This document shows positions 43,270 through 54,767 of a stretch of 64,000 nucleotides of DNA, one piece after another (position 1 is the stretch's first letter; every line of letters starts with the position of its first letter). Under the pieces are notes generated by a model. That model searched no databases. It was not told the origin of the DNA and saw only the letters and a list, made by a program, of their open reading frames with translations. Source of the stretch: Cercophora sp. LCS_1 (Eukaryota > Ascomycota > Sordariomycetes > Sordariales > Lasiosphaeriaceae); assembly GCA_036250225.1 (NCBI GenBank), contig JAPZLL010000008.1:186001-250000 (forward strand), in the 5' to 3' direction. Both the position numbers and the translations under genes were made by a program.

Positions 43270-44719
43270 TTGTGAAAGGCCAACGGCCAAATAGGAGTCG
43301 GCAAACAGGAGTGTCAGCGCAGCGTTGGCGTGCGGTTCAACACACGATTTACAGACGAGTTTTTCATCTTGTTCAAATTTAGCAAAGCACATTTAGTTGA
43401 TTTCTTCAGCGACGGCAAGGGCGTTTTGAGATACAATCCTTTATTCTCTGGAGTTTGGATCAAGATGCAGAGATGTTGCCAATCTAAATAGCTATATAGA
43501 AAGATTACGCAAACACGTAAGCATTTTAAAACAACAGAAATGGCCTCAATATTGTACGGTGCATTGTTTTCGATGATCATGATGCCATGTGCAAGGTACT
43601 GTAGTTTGACAGATACATCCCGAGTCTGGTGGTGAAGGAAGTTGACCCCCACGAGCAAAATCGGCGCTAAGATCGTGTGGCGTGCAAAGCCTTCTATATG
43701 TGGATAGTGATCAGCAGGTCCGGCTTCTGCACAACGGCTACCCTGTAAATGTTGAAGAGATGTGTGGATGTTCCCCAGCATAATGGTTTTCGCCGCCTGA
43801 TATTGCTCTAGTTCGTGTGACCTCGGGGAGGCAGCGTTATTCAATGATCTGATGCTGGCCGGGTGGAATGAACCGTGTGTGGCCCCATCCTTAGATACAG
43901 TAGAAATGAATTATGTATACGTTTTCTTCTAGGTTGGCTTTGCCTCCAACGCAGTATATGCTGGGAGCTCAGGCCACTACCCACGAACGGCAGAGCCCTG
44001 GTTTCAACAAGGTGCCTAAGGTCAATCCGAGGCCTCCAGGGCTTCAGCTCTGATGAAACAACTAAGCGATCTCGGTGGAGATGTTGGCACACTAGGGTAG
44101 AACATGTTGATTGCCACCGTACGGCCTAACGGTTCTTGGCCGTGTGCTTGGACGTAAAGAATCTAGCTTCATAGCATCGCGTCTAGAATGGGGAAATTTC
44201 TGGACTTGATGGAAGTCGGAAGCGACGAAGGGTTAAATATAGAATCAAGCCCAGCAAAGCTCGGTTGTTGTCAATGGCCTTGCCGGACGTTACCAGTAGC
44301 AGTTATCAAACGGGCTTACCGTTGAAGCTCGGTCAAATGAATGATGGAAGATATCTGAAATTCTGCGCATACGTCACAGCGAAGCCGCCGAGACGGCCAG
44401 ACACACAACCAAGTTCGATGGCGGGGTTCCTCTTCCCCCCAAAAAATTAGTTACAGGGATCACCCCACTGAACGCAGTTGATCGACAAGGGCTAGCTATG
44501 CGGCGCAAGCCCCCCTGATTCGCCAGCCTCGCAAGCCATTGTTTCCAAACAGCTTTCGTGGCATCAGCGCGAGCTGACAAGGCTGCGACCGCCAACAAAC
44601 CACAAAAACTCTACAAACCATTGCGCCCAAACGTCCCATCGCCAATTGACACCGACCACTCTTTCAATGCCCCCTTGAACAATTTGCATTTCCGCGGTTC
44701 ATCCCCGTCCGCCCTTGCA
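43270..44719. other. intergenic, AT-richer stretch
   Basis: 1.45 kb between two plus-strand genes. The part around 43300-43700 is AT-richer than its neighbours. A minus-strand open frame at 43314-43844 starts only from TTG and shows no motif, so it was not accepted. A decayed element or RIP-affected remnant is possible but unproven. Confidence 0.45.
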
Positions 44720-46108
44720 ATGTCAATCTACTCCCTCTCCTCCCTCCTCCAAACAACACCAACCTCCCTCCTCCTCCTCATCCTCACAACCCTCCTGCTT
44801 CTCCTCCTCTTCACCGTAAGCTCCAGCATCCCCCAACCCTCTGCAACTAACACTCCCAGGCGTACATAGCTCTCTACCTCCTCGCCCCCAAACCGCGCGC
44901 CCCGTACCCCTCGGAAAAACACTACATAACCACCACCCCCTCAGGCAGCATATCCACCCCCCGCCCCCTCCCCTGCTGGTACGACCGATGGCGCGCAACC
45001 TCGGCCCTGAGCCAGAACGAATCCTACCCCACCATCCCAGCCGGCTTCCCCGTTCCAGAAACAGGCACCATCGAACCCGCCGAAGTGGCTATGAGCGTGG
45101 TGATCCCCGCGTACAACGAGGCGGACAGAATCACGCCCACGTTGGAGGAGATGGTCGAATATTTGGATGCTAATTTTGGGCGTCCCGCCACTCCATCCAA
45201 CCCCTTCAAAGGGGTACTGAAACCTGGTACGGGGAAGCCAAGTTCACGACCCACCACACCGCACCGGATCGTTTTCAAGAACAGAAAGGGTGTGGCGACG
45301 GGATACGAGATTATTATCGTGAACGATGGGAGCAAGGACAAGACTGTTGATGTGGCGCTGGAGGTCTCTCGGAAACATGGGTTGCATGATGTGGTGCGGG
45401 TTGTCACGCTCGAGAAGAATAGGGGTAAGGGGGGCGGCGTGACGCATGGATTGAGGCATGTGAGGGGGGAGTATGCTGTTTTTGCGGATGCCGATGGGGC
45501 GTCGAGGTTTAGTGACCTGACGAAGCTGATTGAGGGGTGTGAGGATGTTGTGGATGGGTCGAATCGGGGGGTGGCGATTGGGAGTCGGGCCCATTTGGTT
45601 GGGAGTGAGGCTGTCGTCAAGGTATGTTCTTCTACATCGTTTGGGAAAGGGGTGTGGTGACGGTGAGGACTTGATGAAGTGAGAACGGCAGACTAACAAG
45701 GCACAGCGATCCGCGGTTCGGAATTTCTTGATGCGGTCGTTCCACTTCGTCTTGATGATTCTCACGCCGCCTGCTACATCCCGGATTCGCGACACGCAGT
45801 GTGGCTTCAAGCTGTTCTCGAGGGCGGCGCTCCCGCATATCGTGCCGTATATGCACTCGGAGGGCTGGATTTTCGATATCGAGATGCTCATGCTTGCCGA
45901 GTCGGCGCCGGCGACGCCCGTGTTGGCGAGCGACGGGTCGGTGATTGGGACTAGTTACGGCATCAAGGTGGCTGAGGTCCCGATCGCGTGGCACGAGGTG
46001 GACGGGAGTAAGATGAATCTAGTGCAGGACAGCATCAAGATGGCCATTGGGCTGGCTGTGCTCAGAGCGAGTTGGATGCTGGGTGTTTACAGGAGGAGGT
46101 TGACTTGA
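44720..46108 (+). CDS. alg5: Dolichyl-phosphate beta-glucosyltransferase Alg5
   Basis: ER membrane GT2 enzyme that makes dolichyl-phosphate-glucose from UDP-glucose, the donor for the last steps of the N-glycan precursor. Three exons: 44720-44815, 44860-45621 and 45707-46108; 1260 nt, 419 aa. The introns are 44 nt (GTAAGC...CCCAG) and 85 nt (GTATGT...CACAG). Residues 8-40 form a membrane anchor. The catalytic domain has MSVVIPAYNEADRI, IIVNDGSKDKT (D188), the metal-binding VFADADGASRF (D242, D244), RDTQCGFKLF and EGWIFDIEML. The C-terminus ends with IAWHEVDGSKMNLVQDS and a short basic tail. It converges with ERG1; the two stop codons are 229 bp apart. Confidence 0.95.
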
Positions 46109-46337
46109 TCATTGCGTTGCCATTTATAGACTCCATCATGGATGGAGCTAGCTGTGTTGTTGATATCTTGCTGTAAATACACCTATATACCCTTTGTACC
46201 AAACATCACTCATTACCATTACTGAAGTACATACACCCTGCTAAGCCTAAGCTCTATATAGTTACAACGAACCTGAATTTGCTTTTCGCTCACTCACGAT
46301 GCATGCTTCGTTTCCAAAATCCATCCCTCTTTCCTGT

Positions 46338-47870
46338 TTAAAAGGCCTCCCTGTAGCAAGTTGGCAAAAACACTACACATGCCGTCCACAGAATCAACAC
46401 GGCATCTATCAATGCGATAGGAAGCATGTACAACCCCAGCAAACTCCCCCCACACCTCTCGAGTGCATTCACCCAAATCCCCACAAACGCTACCCTGAAA
46501 AAGTGATATGCCAATGTTAGCGGTCGTCGAATCATGCCGCCCAGCATACCGACCGGCTCATCCGTGATGCCCATCTCAAAGTACTTGAAGCACCCTGCCT
46601 GCAACGCGCGGAGGTACCTATCCTCTGCGGCGAACAAGCTGTAGAGCGCCTGCGCGAGCACATTGATGATACTCGTCAGACTTTTACGGCGCCAGTAAAA
46701 CTCCTTCATCGCCTTCTTGATCGTCTCCGGGTCTGCCAGCCCCTTGGGCGTGTTTTCGGGGTGCAGCAGCTCGGCGAGGAGCACCGCGTCGTTGAAAGCG
46801 ACCGTCATGCCACCGCCCGTCAGGGGGTGGCGCATGTTGTAGGCGTCACCAACCAGGATGACGCCCGCATGTCTCTCCTGTTTGGTGGGCGGGAGGTAGC
46901 TGTTGGGCATGCTGCGGGGGATCTTGCCGTCGGTGAGGGCTTCGAGGACCGAAGGGCGGACGTCCTTGGGGAGGGCGGGGACCACGACGTTCTTGATGTA
47001 GCCGCGCACACCGCCGTTTTCGACCGAGGCTTCGGGCAGGTTCGCGGGGACGTCGATCAGCGCGCGGGTCTCGTGGGTGCCGATCTGGTAGAGGAGAACG
47101 GGCATGGCGGCGCCGATGACGACGTGGCCGAAGCCGGACGGCGGGAAGGGACAGTCGATGAGTTCGAGGGCGTAGAATTTGGAGCGCACAATCGGGGTCA
47201 CGGGGAGGTAGTCCTTGCGGAACTTGGAGGCGTAGCCGTCGGCGATGATGGTCAAGCCGCCGAAGAAGCAATCGCCTGTCTTGACGCCCGTTTTCTTGTC
47301 GGTTGTGCGGGTTTCGACGCCCAGGACTACGCCGACGGATTCGCTACGGATGGTTCGCATGACTTCGGTCTCGAAGATGGAGATGTTGGGATGCGCGGCG
47401 CACGCCTTGCGGAGCTGCATGATGAAGCGGCCGTGGTGAAAGCTGCGGCCCTCGGGTTGTTTGGGAAGAAGCTGTTTTTCATCGCTCTGGCCGTTGGCAG
47501 GGCTTTGCTGGAGGACCTTTCCCTCATCGTCGACAACGGGGTAGGGGAAGATGACCTCGGCGCCGTGGAACAAAACGTGGTACCCGTAGCAAGGGATGGC
47601 GTCGATATCCTCGAGACACTTTTCCAGCCCCAGTTTCCGCAGCGCCGACACGCCGCCCGGTTGTAAGAGTTCGCCAACGATCCTGTCCGGCTCGTGCATC
47701 CAACGTTCCAGCAGGATGACGCTCCGGCCCTGGTTGGCGAGCGCATATGCTATCGCGCAGCCAAAGATGCCGGCGCCCACCACCACCACATCCGCCTCGT
47801 GGTACTTTTCCCTCCTCTCGGCATCGCGCGCCGCCTGTGATATCGGTTCGGACTCGTAGCCGGCCGCCAT
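46338..47870 (-). CDS. erg1: Squalene epoxidase (squalene monooxygenase)
   Basis: ER/lipid-droplet FAD enzyme that oxidises squalene to 2,3-oxidosqualene in ergosterol synthesis; the target of allylamine antifungals. Single exon. ATG 47870 (MAAGYESEPISQAARD, 510 aa) was chosen as the only in-frame ATG near the start; the frame stays open upstream only through a TTG. The FAD-binding GxGxxG motif is VVVVGAGIFGCAIAYAL (G32-G37). Other family blocks include ERWMHEPDRIVGELLQPGG and the flavin motif LVGDAYNMRHPLTGGGMT. Two C-terminal hydrophobic segments (LAYHFFRVAFVGIWV and LLGLYMLPIALIDAVLILW) act as membrane anchors. The length is slightly above that of yeast Erg1 (496 aa). Confidence 0.96.
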   Translation of the reverse strand: MAAGYESEPISQAARDAERREKYHEADVVVVGAGIFGCAIAYALANQGRSVILLERWMHEPDRIVGELLQPGGVSALRKLGLEKCLEDIDAIPCYGYHVLFHGAEVIFPYPVVDDEGKVLQQSPANGQSDEKQLLPKQPEGRSFHHGRFIMQLRKACAAHPNISIFETEVMRTIRSESVGVVLGVETRTTDKKTGVKTGDCFFGGLTIIADGYASKFRKDYLPVTPIVRSKFYALELIDCPFPPSGFGHVVIGAAMPVLLYQIGTHETRALIDVPANLPEASVENGGVRGYIKNVVVPALPKDVRPSVLEALTDGKIPRSMPNSYLPPTKQERHAGVILVGDAYNMRHPLTGGGMTVAFNDAVLLAELLHPENTPKGLADPETIKKAMKEFYWRRKSLTSIINVLAQALYSLFAAEDRYLRALQAGCFKYFEMGITDEPVGMLGGMIRRPLTLAYHFFRVAFVGIWVNALERCGGSLLGLYMLPIALIDAVLILWTACVVFLPTCYREAF

Positions 47871-48591
47871 TGCGTATGGTTTCGAGGTTGTGTCGGAATG
47901 CGCTCCCGTCTCGGGCTCGACGATCGCCAATTGTAGGGAGGGGGGGAACTGGATCTGTGGAGCAACGTGGGTGGACTGACACGAATCCAGGGGCTTGGGC
48001 GACAGAACCTGCGGTCTGTAAAAGCTTTGAAAGATTGAATGGGAACTGAGTAACGAGGAGTTGCAATCGCAACAAGAAAAGTATCCCTTTTAGCACCTCG
48101 CGATCCCGATTGACCAAACCTCCGTCGTTCGCGAGCTCCCGTTGTCGAAATTATCCCATCCAATCTTCCGATTTCTCGTCCCATATGCACGGCGGTGACG
48201 ATCGGTTGGCCAATCAGGCCCTGCGGGTCCGGGGACGCAGGGGCCACCGTGGTGCCTTGCTTCGATGCGACCCCTGGCCAGACATTCACATGTCAGTCGA
48301 TTCTCGAACGAGACAGGTCTTTTTTGCCTGGGCGAGTTCACGTCACCAACCACGCGTCGTTTGATCTGGCTGACCTGCATCGGGACTCGGGGCCACAGTC
48401 AACAACGTAGGTTTTTCCACAATAAAAATTCCACTTTCAAGGTGGTCTCACTGTGAAACAATGAGAGTGGAGGACTTGCACGTGGGGTATTCGGTATCAT
48501 ATACAAAAAGGGGCGGCGGCGTTACGTAGTTGTATCCAAGTCTAGACAAGAGCGTAGCGCCACCATTTTTATTTTCCATGTGTTGCAACGG
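47871..48591. promoter_or_regulatory. ERG1 promoter region
   Basis: About 720 bp between the ERG1 start and the PPR gene stop, both on the minus strand. It must hold the ERG1 promoter. It contains one CACGTG palindrome at 48479-48484, an E-box of the kind bHLH factors such as SREBP can bind. The site lies more than 600 bp from the ATG, so the link to sterol control is inference. Confidence 0.35.
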
Positions 48592-51500
48592 CTACCGGGC
48601 AACGACAGCTATCCGCGGGTTGGCGCATTCATCCTCAATATCAACAATCACTGGGAGGCGTTTGGAGGGTAAAGGCCCCTGTGCCTCGCAGTATCCATCC
48701 AAGCCCATGTCCCTCATGAACTGTTCAACCGCTGCGTCGTCCTTACCACCCAGAAGATCAATGTCTCCGGGTGGGCGGCCAGCATCCAGGGCCGCCCGCG
48801 CCATGATCTTAGCTGCCTCGTGTTCGAACTTTGCACGTTCCTCACGGAGGTTCTTTCTGATGCCAACGGCGTCTTCAATCCCTTGTTGGATGATGGCGCA
48901 GGTTTCTTGCCGCTGGGTTTCCGAAACAGCCATGGGGGCTTTTCTGGCTCTTCTTCGCGCATACTTGAGTGTTTGAAGAAAGCCGGCCGTATCTTTGAAG
49001 TCGCTCGCCAGACCACCCGCGATGGCATGACGAACGCCCTCAACGTCAAACATCTCGACGGATGCGCCCAGCAGAATTCTTAAGTTGTGGATGTTGTAAT
49101 AACGCTGCCTGCCCCGAGACTCGGCCGCCTTCTGGGCGTACATGATGGCTGCTTTCGGATGTCCAGCTTTGAGACACATGTCCGCTGCTCGGTTGAGAGC
49201 CACGTCGGTCAACACAATGCCACGCTTCTCAAACATGTCGAGTGTTGACTGCACTGTTTTGTACATGTTTCCGGAGCTGCCCGTCGGGCCGAGTTGTGCC
49301 AGCTGAAGAGCAATAATATGGTTCGTGGCGTGGGTGATCTCTTGGCCGTGCTGCTGAGCAAAACGCAGTATATCGTGAAGTGAGGCGCCGCGTGCGTCGG
49401 GTGACATCTTCATCACTGCCGAGACAGCCAGCTGTAATGCGTGCCGGTGTTGGTAGCATGCCACCTCATCGTACGCTCCTTTCCGGAGGGTCCGTTTCCA
49501 AAGGGAAATAGCACGTGTTGGGTGGCCTTGGACAAGGGCGATCTGCATGGCGAGGACCAGATCGTGACCCTGGAGGTTATGCGTTCGGATATTCGTATTG
49601 ATGGCAGGCCGTAATCGACCAGGCATCAGTGACCGCAGCCGACGCATGGCGGCTTTGTCACGGACTCGACCGGTCCTTAGCGACCCAAAATCGCCGACCA
49701 AGGCAGCCTTCGTCATAATCCTGGCTGTTTGTTTGTCAACAGACCCTGGACTAAGCTGCGATAGCACGTCGAACACATGACGCAGGTTCTTGAAAGAGAC
49801 TCTGCATCGAAGTAGGAAAGCGAGGATCGAGTTGGTGAAGTGGGCGTCGATTTCGAAGCCTGCCTGGCTGCAGTATCGAACCCACCCCATAAAGGTAGCG
49901 AAGTCTCTCACAGCGCCGTAGTGCTTTGCCATAAGTTGGACGGTGTACCCGCAGAGTGGAACTTGGAGCTCGTCAACGTATGACCGAGTGAAATCATCGG
50001 TTTCTCGGATACTGTGAGTCTCCGCGAAAGCCTTCAAAACGGGCACAAAAGCGTTGGCGCGGGCTTTGCCAGCTTCCTGAGTCTCAGCTTCAACGTTCGT
50101 CCTTTGGAACAGAGCGCGGACGCCATCCCAGTCGCCCAGTTTGGCATGGTGTTTGGCGAAGATACCCAAAATCCGAGGGTCACTGCTCGCACCCGGGTTG
50201 AATATAGCTGCTTTGGCGAGATACTCCTCGGCCCTCGCCTCCTGGCCAGCTTTCAACGCCAGCTCGACCATGATGCGGTAGGCTCCGTCAGGATGGGTGA
50301 TACTCCCCTCCAAATCCGCCCGCAGCTCCTCAAAAAGCCCTTCAACTTTCTCAAAGTCTTTGTGAGACTCCCAATCCAGGCTGATGAGCTTGATGGCCCA
50401 CGACGTCCGAAGCTTGCAGAGACCGGAGCAAATCCTCAGCAGCTTTCTCAGAACATCAGCTGCCCTGGAGTGACAAGCACTTTCCACCGACCCGAGTACA
50501 ATGTCTCCGACTTCGTAAACCAAGACCTCGTTGCTCGGAGAGTTGAAGTAATACCCCAGAAACATACGGACGACGCGTTTGTGTTCCCTTACTTCATGAA
50601 GCTTCCTCATAAACCAGACAGCGAGCTCGCATGAATTCCACTCCGGGATCCCCTCCAAGTCCAGACTGAAAAAGACTCGTCTGAACACCAGAGTATCGGC
50701 TTCCTTGAATTTGCCGACCGAAAGGAGGGCTTCTATCAGCTGCTTGCTGCTTGCTGAAATGTCGGCGCGCAGCGAGTCGATTGTGCATTTATTTGGGATT
50801 CCCTTGAAGAGTCGCGCAGCATAGGTAAGCTGCTCAGCGTTGCCAAGCCTCTCCGCCCTGTTGTGAGCCTGTGACCGGTATTGCCAGACCAAGGACGTGA
50901 TGAGCTGCATGGGCCGATAAGAAACATATTCCTCTTCCTCCAGTTGCAAGCCTTTCTGGTTGACGGTTTTCTCGAATATTTTCGCAGCCTCCTGAATCCA
51001 CCCTCGCGATTGGCATTCGCGGCATAACAGCGCAGTCGCTACTATCCAGTGCTTGTAATCCGTTTCGAGTGGAATGCCATATTCCAAAATACCCAGCGCC
51101 ATTTGGACAGCGCCGCGGATTTCCCGTGGATCCTGGCTATCGCAAGCACCAAGGATTTTCGGTACAGCCTCATCGATGGTCGGGGGAGTGTATGCCCTTG
51201 TGAGCTCAGGATCTATTGCCGGCCACAACTGCCCCTTCGGAATGACCTTTATCTTTAGCTCGGGTGAAGATGACTGTATAAAGGGGTTCGGTTTGGCTGT
51301 CGGTTTCAATTGCTCGGCTGTGGTCGACCCGATTTGCTCCAGTTTCGAACGGTTCTCACGGGGCGGTGCTGCAATCGTTGGAGCTTCTAGCCGTAACTCA
51401 GGCTCAGCTTCTCTTGCCTTTCGCTTGTTCCTTTTCCCCGATGTTTCCAGGCACAACCGATCGGAAAGCTGTTTCGTCGCATCCTCGCCAAGCAGCGCAG

Positions 51501-51741
51501 AAAAAGTCGCGCCCCCAAATAAGGCCTCCTGTTCGAGGGCTACCGCGAACTCGGTCCCGCCGGCGCGGTAGTTCCGGGCTGCCTTGACCTTCTCTCCATT
51601 CTCGATTACTCGTATGGCGTTATTGATGCGGCGTCGGCGGTCTTCGGCGACTAGGGCGAGCGTGCACGATGTTCCGACAATGAGGCCGCGTAGCGCTGTT
51701 AAGGCTGCCTTGGAGGGCACGGGAAGTGGTGACGACGACAT
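48592..51741 (-). CDS. mitochondrial PPR-type protein, 1049 aa
   Basis: Large single-exon protein with a basic, alanine-rich N-terminus that fits a mitochondrial presequence (MSSSPLPVPSKAALTALRGL). Most of the protein is paired alpha-helices of about 35 residues, for example LAKAAIFNPGASSDPRILGI and DVALNRAADMCLKAGHPKAA, the layout of pentatricopeptide proteins that bind mitochondrial RNA. The C-terminus is charged. The resemblance to fungal Cya5-like RNA-processing or translation factors is by architecture. No single RNA target can be named. Confidence 0.82.
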   Translation of the reverse strand: MSSSPLPVPSKAALTALRGLIVGTSCTLALVAEDRRRRINNAIRVIENGEKVKAARNYRAGGTEFAVALEQEALFGGATFSALLGEDATKQLSDRLCLETSGKRNKRKAREAEPELRLEAPTIAAPPRENRSKLEQIGSTTAEQLKPTAKPNPFIQSSSPELKIKVIPKGQLWPAIDPELTRAYTPPTIDEAVPKILGACDSQDPREIRGAVQMALGILEYGIPLETDYKHWIVATALLCRECQSRGWIQEAAKIFEKTVNQKGLQLEEEEYVSYRPMQLITSLVWQYRSQAHNRAERLGNAEQLTYAARLFKGIPNKCTIDSLRADISASSKQLIEALLSVGKFKEADTLVFRRVFFSLDLEGIPEWNSCELAVWFMRKLHEVREHKRVVRMFLGYYFNSPSNEVLVYEVGDIVLGSVESACHSRAADVLRKLLRICSGLCKLRTSWAIKLISLDWESHKDFEKVEGLFEELRADLEGSITHPDGAYRIMVELALKAGQEARAEEYLAKAAIFNPGASSDPRILGIFAKHHAKLGDWDGVRALFQRTNVEAETQEAGKARANAFVPVLKAFAETHSIRETDDFTRSYVDELQVPLCGYTVQLMAKHYGAVRDFATFMGWVRYCSQAGFEIDAHFTNSILAFLLRCRVSFKNLRHVFDVLSQLSPGSVDKQTARIMTKAALVGDFGSLRTGRVRDKAAMRRLRSLMPGRLRPAINTNIRTHNLQGHDLVLAMQIALVQGHPTRAISLWKRTLRKGAYDEVACYQHRHALQLAVSAVMKMSPDARGASLHDILRFAQQHGQEITHATNHIIALQLAQLGPTGSSGNMYKTVQSTLDMFEKRGIVLTDVALNRAADMCLKAGHPKAAIMYAQKAAESRGRQRYYNIHNLRILLGASVEMFDVEGVRHAIAGGLASDFKDTAGFLQTLKYARRRARKAPMAVSETQRQETCAIIQQGIEDAVGIRKNLREERAKFEHEAAKIMARAALDAGRPPGDIDLLGGKDDAAVEQFMRDMGLDGYCEAQGPLPSKRLPVIVDIEDECANPRIAVVAR

Positions 51742-52174
51742 GGCCTCCTGGGTGCGAGTTCCATGTCGTCAGAGGATTTTCAATCGCGGGTCGAAGTGAC
51801 CTCAAGCTGAGCAGGTCTGGCCTTGCAAGAATGACATGATGTAAAATCCCAAGTCGAACGACGCCGAGCAGTGCAGGTTGAGTGGGTCTGTCGGTAAGCT
51901 TTGGCCAATCACCTCTGCGCGGGGATGACTAAGGCGAAGTGGCTGTTCATCCCAGCTCAACCTGCTCAACAGGTCCCGGAAATCAACAATGGAAGCACAC
52001 AGAACAGAGTCTACGAAGCAAAGTGGTTCAAATCTGACAAAGCTGTTGCTCACGCTTTCGTGTTTTTACCACCCTTACACCTTTCACCCCAAAAGGGGCC
52101 GAAAAAGAAGTATCAAATAAGCCGCTTGAATCCTTCATACAAAAAAAGGAATGCAAACTCACGATCACCAGCCC
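51742..52174. other. intergenic
   Basis: Promoter side of the PPR gene and the 3' end of the next minus-strand gene. Nothing else is supported. Confidence 0.5.
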
Positions 52175-53460
52175 CTATGCCCTAGAATACATGGTCGTCT
52201 TCCTCGACACTGGGTTGTCGACTTCCCTCGCCTTCTTTTCAAGCTCGGCCCATATTTCTTCCTCTTTCTCGTTCAATTCTCCAGGAAAGAATTCATCGCG
52301 CATACTCCTACCCAGCCAAGGAACCCGGTTTTCCACTTCGACCAGGGTGTCCATGACTTTGGGACAGCCGACAACGTCGATAAAATCAAGCGGAATGCCC
52401 ATGTTCTCGGGCCTCCTGTTCCAACCCGCCGCAAAGATGTTTTGGACCATACCAATGGCGCCCACGGCGAGAAGGTACCAGGTATTCGTCTTGATCCCGG
52501 CGCTGGTGATGAGAAGTAGGATCCACAACGCTGCTAGAAGAGAGAGGACCACACGGGTAAACGTGTTTGCGGTAACCTCGACGTTCTCCTGCCCCGCAGC
52601 CAGATCCTCAAAGTTCAAGCCTTTCCTGTTCCCGAGAACAACAATGGCGTGCTGAGCCCCGTTTCCGCGGGTAATGACATAATTCTCCTTTGCGTTCCGC
52701 CGGCAAGCCCACTTCTCTTTGGACCACTGTGGGAGAAGGCCGGTCATGAAGGAGAGCATCGTACCGGACACCGTGATCAGCAGGATCCCCCAGTGACCAT
52801 CAATCCCACACGGAATCGCAGCGATGCCGAGCTGCAGCACAACCGTCACAACGCCGCTCCAGTAGACGTAATCGGGTGTCGGAACGCCTGCGTCTCGAGT
52901 CTTACTCGGCTCATAAAAGGATACAACGAGTCCACCGCGGCGCGGACGTTTGACCTTTGCAGAGGGGTCCTCTTTTCGGGCATCTTTTTGCATCGCTTCC
53001 CATTTGTCGTTCATGAGCCGTTCAGTCTTTTGCTTGATGGCGTCGTCTTTCCAGGACTCAAAATCTCTCATTACTCGGCCCAAGACCCAGCTGGAATTTT
53101 CGCGGACATATCCCGACTTGCCGTTGATGACTTTGCAGCGACAGTCTGGAGTTTGCGGCATGAGCCTGTTCTCACCAAATGTTGAGACTAGCGCCGAGAC
53201 CGAATACGCTACCCATCCTGTTTCATCCCCACAAAGTCAGTTATCAGTCCTGAACCATAAGGGAGGGTCTTACCAAATGAGAATGCGACAGGCGTAAAGC
53301 CTCTGCCCGCAAGCTGGGCGAGGGCTCTGGCGACAACATCGCCGCCAAGGATGAGAAGGACGCTGAAGACATCACCCGGGAGCTCCCACTGCTCTCTTAT
53401 CTCATCGGTCGCCACCGATGGATCAAAACGCGATAAAAGATGTAACAATAAGGGTGCCAT
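52175..53460 (-). CDS. fungal multi-pass membrane protein, 409 aa
   Basis: Two exons: 53274-53460 and 52175-53217, with a 56-nt intron (GTAAGA...AACAG); 1230 nt in frame. The N-terminus has a moderately hydrophobic segment (VFSVLLILGGDVVARALAQL) near residue 32. The second exon adds WVAYSVSALVSTFG and three clearer segments: SGVVTVVLQLGIAAIPCGI, WGILLITVSGTMLSFMTGLL and VVLSLLAALWILLLITS. A charged, soluble C-terminus ends the protein. I recall similar uncharacterised membrane proteins in many Pezizomycotina, but no function is known to me. Confidence 0.82.
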
Positions 53461-54767
53461 TGGATAAAACTATGATGAAAGGTATGTGAACTGTGTTGGG
53501 GAAAAAAATCACTGATGGTTGAAGAGATGCGTTGAACTTGTACGATGGTCGTCTGCCGCACCCCTGTCGCGTTTGGGGTGTCGTGCATGCGGCTGAGCTG
53601 GGTGAGGAACATCACAGGGCAGCTCTCAATCGCGGCTCAGATACAGCAAATCGCTAACAAGACCGTTTACAGTTACATCCCCAAGGCATCCAATGAGTAC
53701 AGGAAAGCACGTGGGATAGCCTACCGAAAGTTGCACTTTGCCTCAGGAGGCCGACAAGGCTTCTTGACGGGGTCACATTGTGTGTCACCGTGCCACAGCC
53801 TCGCCGTCGGGCTGTGAGGCTGCATTGCCCAATCGCCGTTCTTCCACTTAAGCAGCTTCGCTTACTTCCGGCATGCCCATTTCTTTGTATGGCTGGTTAC
53901 CGGACTTATATGCGTCCGACTAACATTGTATTGGTGAACAGCGATCTAGGTTGGCCACCATTTGGTCACAACATGCCGAACTGTCCACTTTGTCGCTCCC
54001 TCCCATTCCCTAGCCCATCTTATAGCCAGATTCGATGGGTCCATTTCGGGGCTATGAAGTCCGCCAATACCGCCTTGGAATCTGCCAACCTTCACTCTAG
54101 GACTGACTGCCTTACAGGCAAATGACACTACCTTGGACATCACCGACGTTAGCCAGGCCATACGAAATCATCATTAGGTTGCTTGGGACAATGACATTTG
54201 GCAGGCTGCTAGGACCCCCTCAGTGGTCAAGTTGCGACAGCGTGGTTTATGCATAGGGCAGATTGGTTCAACCTTAGACCTCTGATCACGATCCAATTTC
54301 CAGCCACGGAACTGGGAGGTCACAAGACTTTGACATCGAAGAGCCTAACCGAACACCAAGCCCATCAACACTTCGAGAACAACCATCTACGCCTCGATCC
54401 TCCCCCTCGCATCTTTGACCCCCAATCCAAAAGGCAGACCAAAAGACGAATGGGCACAGCCAGAACACTCCATATCCATCAGCAGGGCTCGTCGACACCT
54501 CAGAGATCAAGACTGGCCAACATGGGTAATATCCGAAGGCAGGACATGCGCCGTGCGTTATTGGATCGCACCGAGGAATTCCGGTTGTGCCCTGTCGGGG
54601 TCATTTTGGCGAAGCTACACAAGATACCTTGGCCACGAGCTTGGTTAAATATACCCTTCAAGAAGAGTCCTCTCATAAGTTCGCTACGTAAAAAGAGGAA
54701 TTGATGATACGAGAAAGATGATTCGTATATCCAACCCAGAAATCCCCGAAGTCGCAGAGTGACGCAG
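53461..54767. other. intergenic
   Basis: 1.3 kb between two minus-strand genes. Short open frames on both strands show no motifs. No gene or RNA is supported. Confidence 0.5.

Noticed and set aside
43314..43844. Minus-strand open frame of 176 codons
   Set aside because: It starts only at a TTG (the first ATG is 21 codons in), has no motif, and lies in AT-richer sequence with no supporting splice structure. It is probably chance or a decayed relic.
46761..47666. Plus-strand open frame of 301 codons opposite ERG1
   Set aside because: It is the antisense shadow of ERG1, rich in A, G, V and D as expected from reading the complement of this codon usage.
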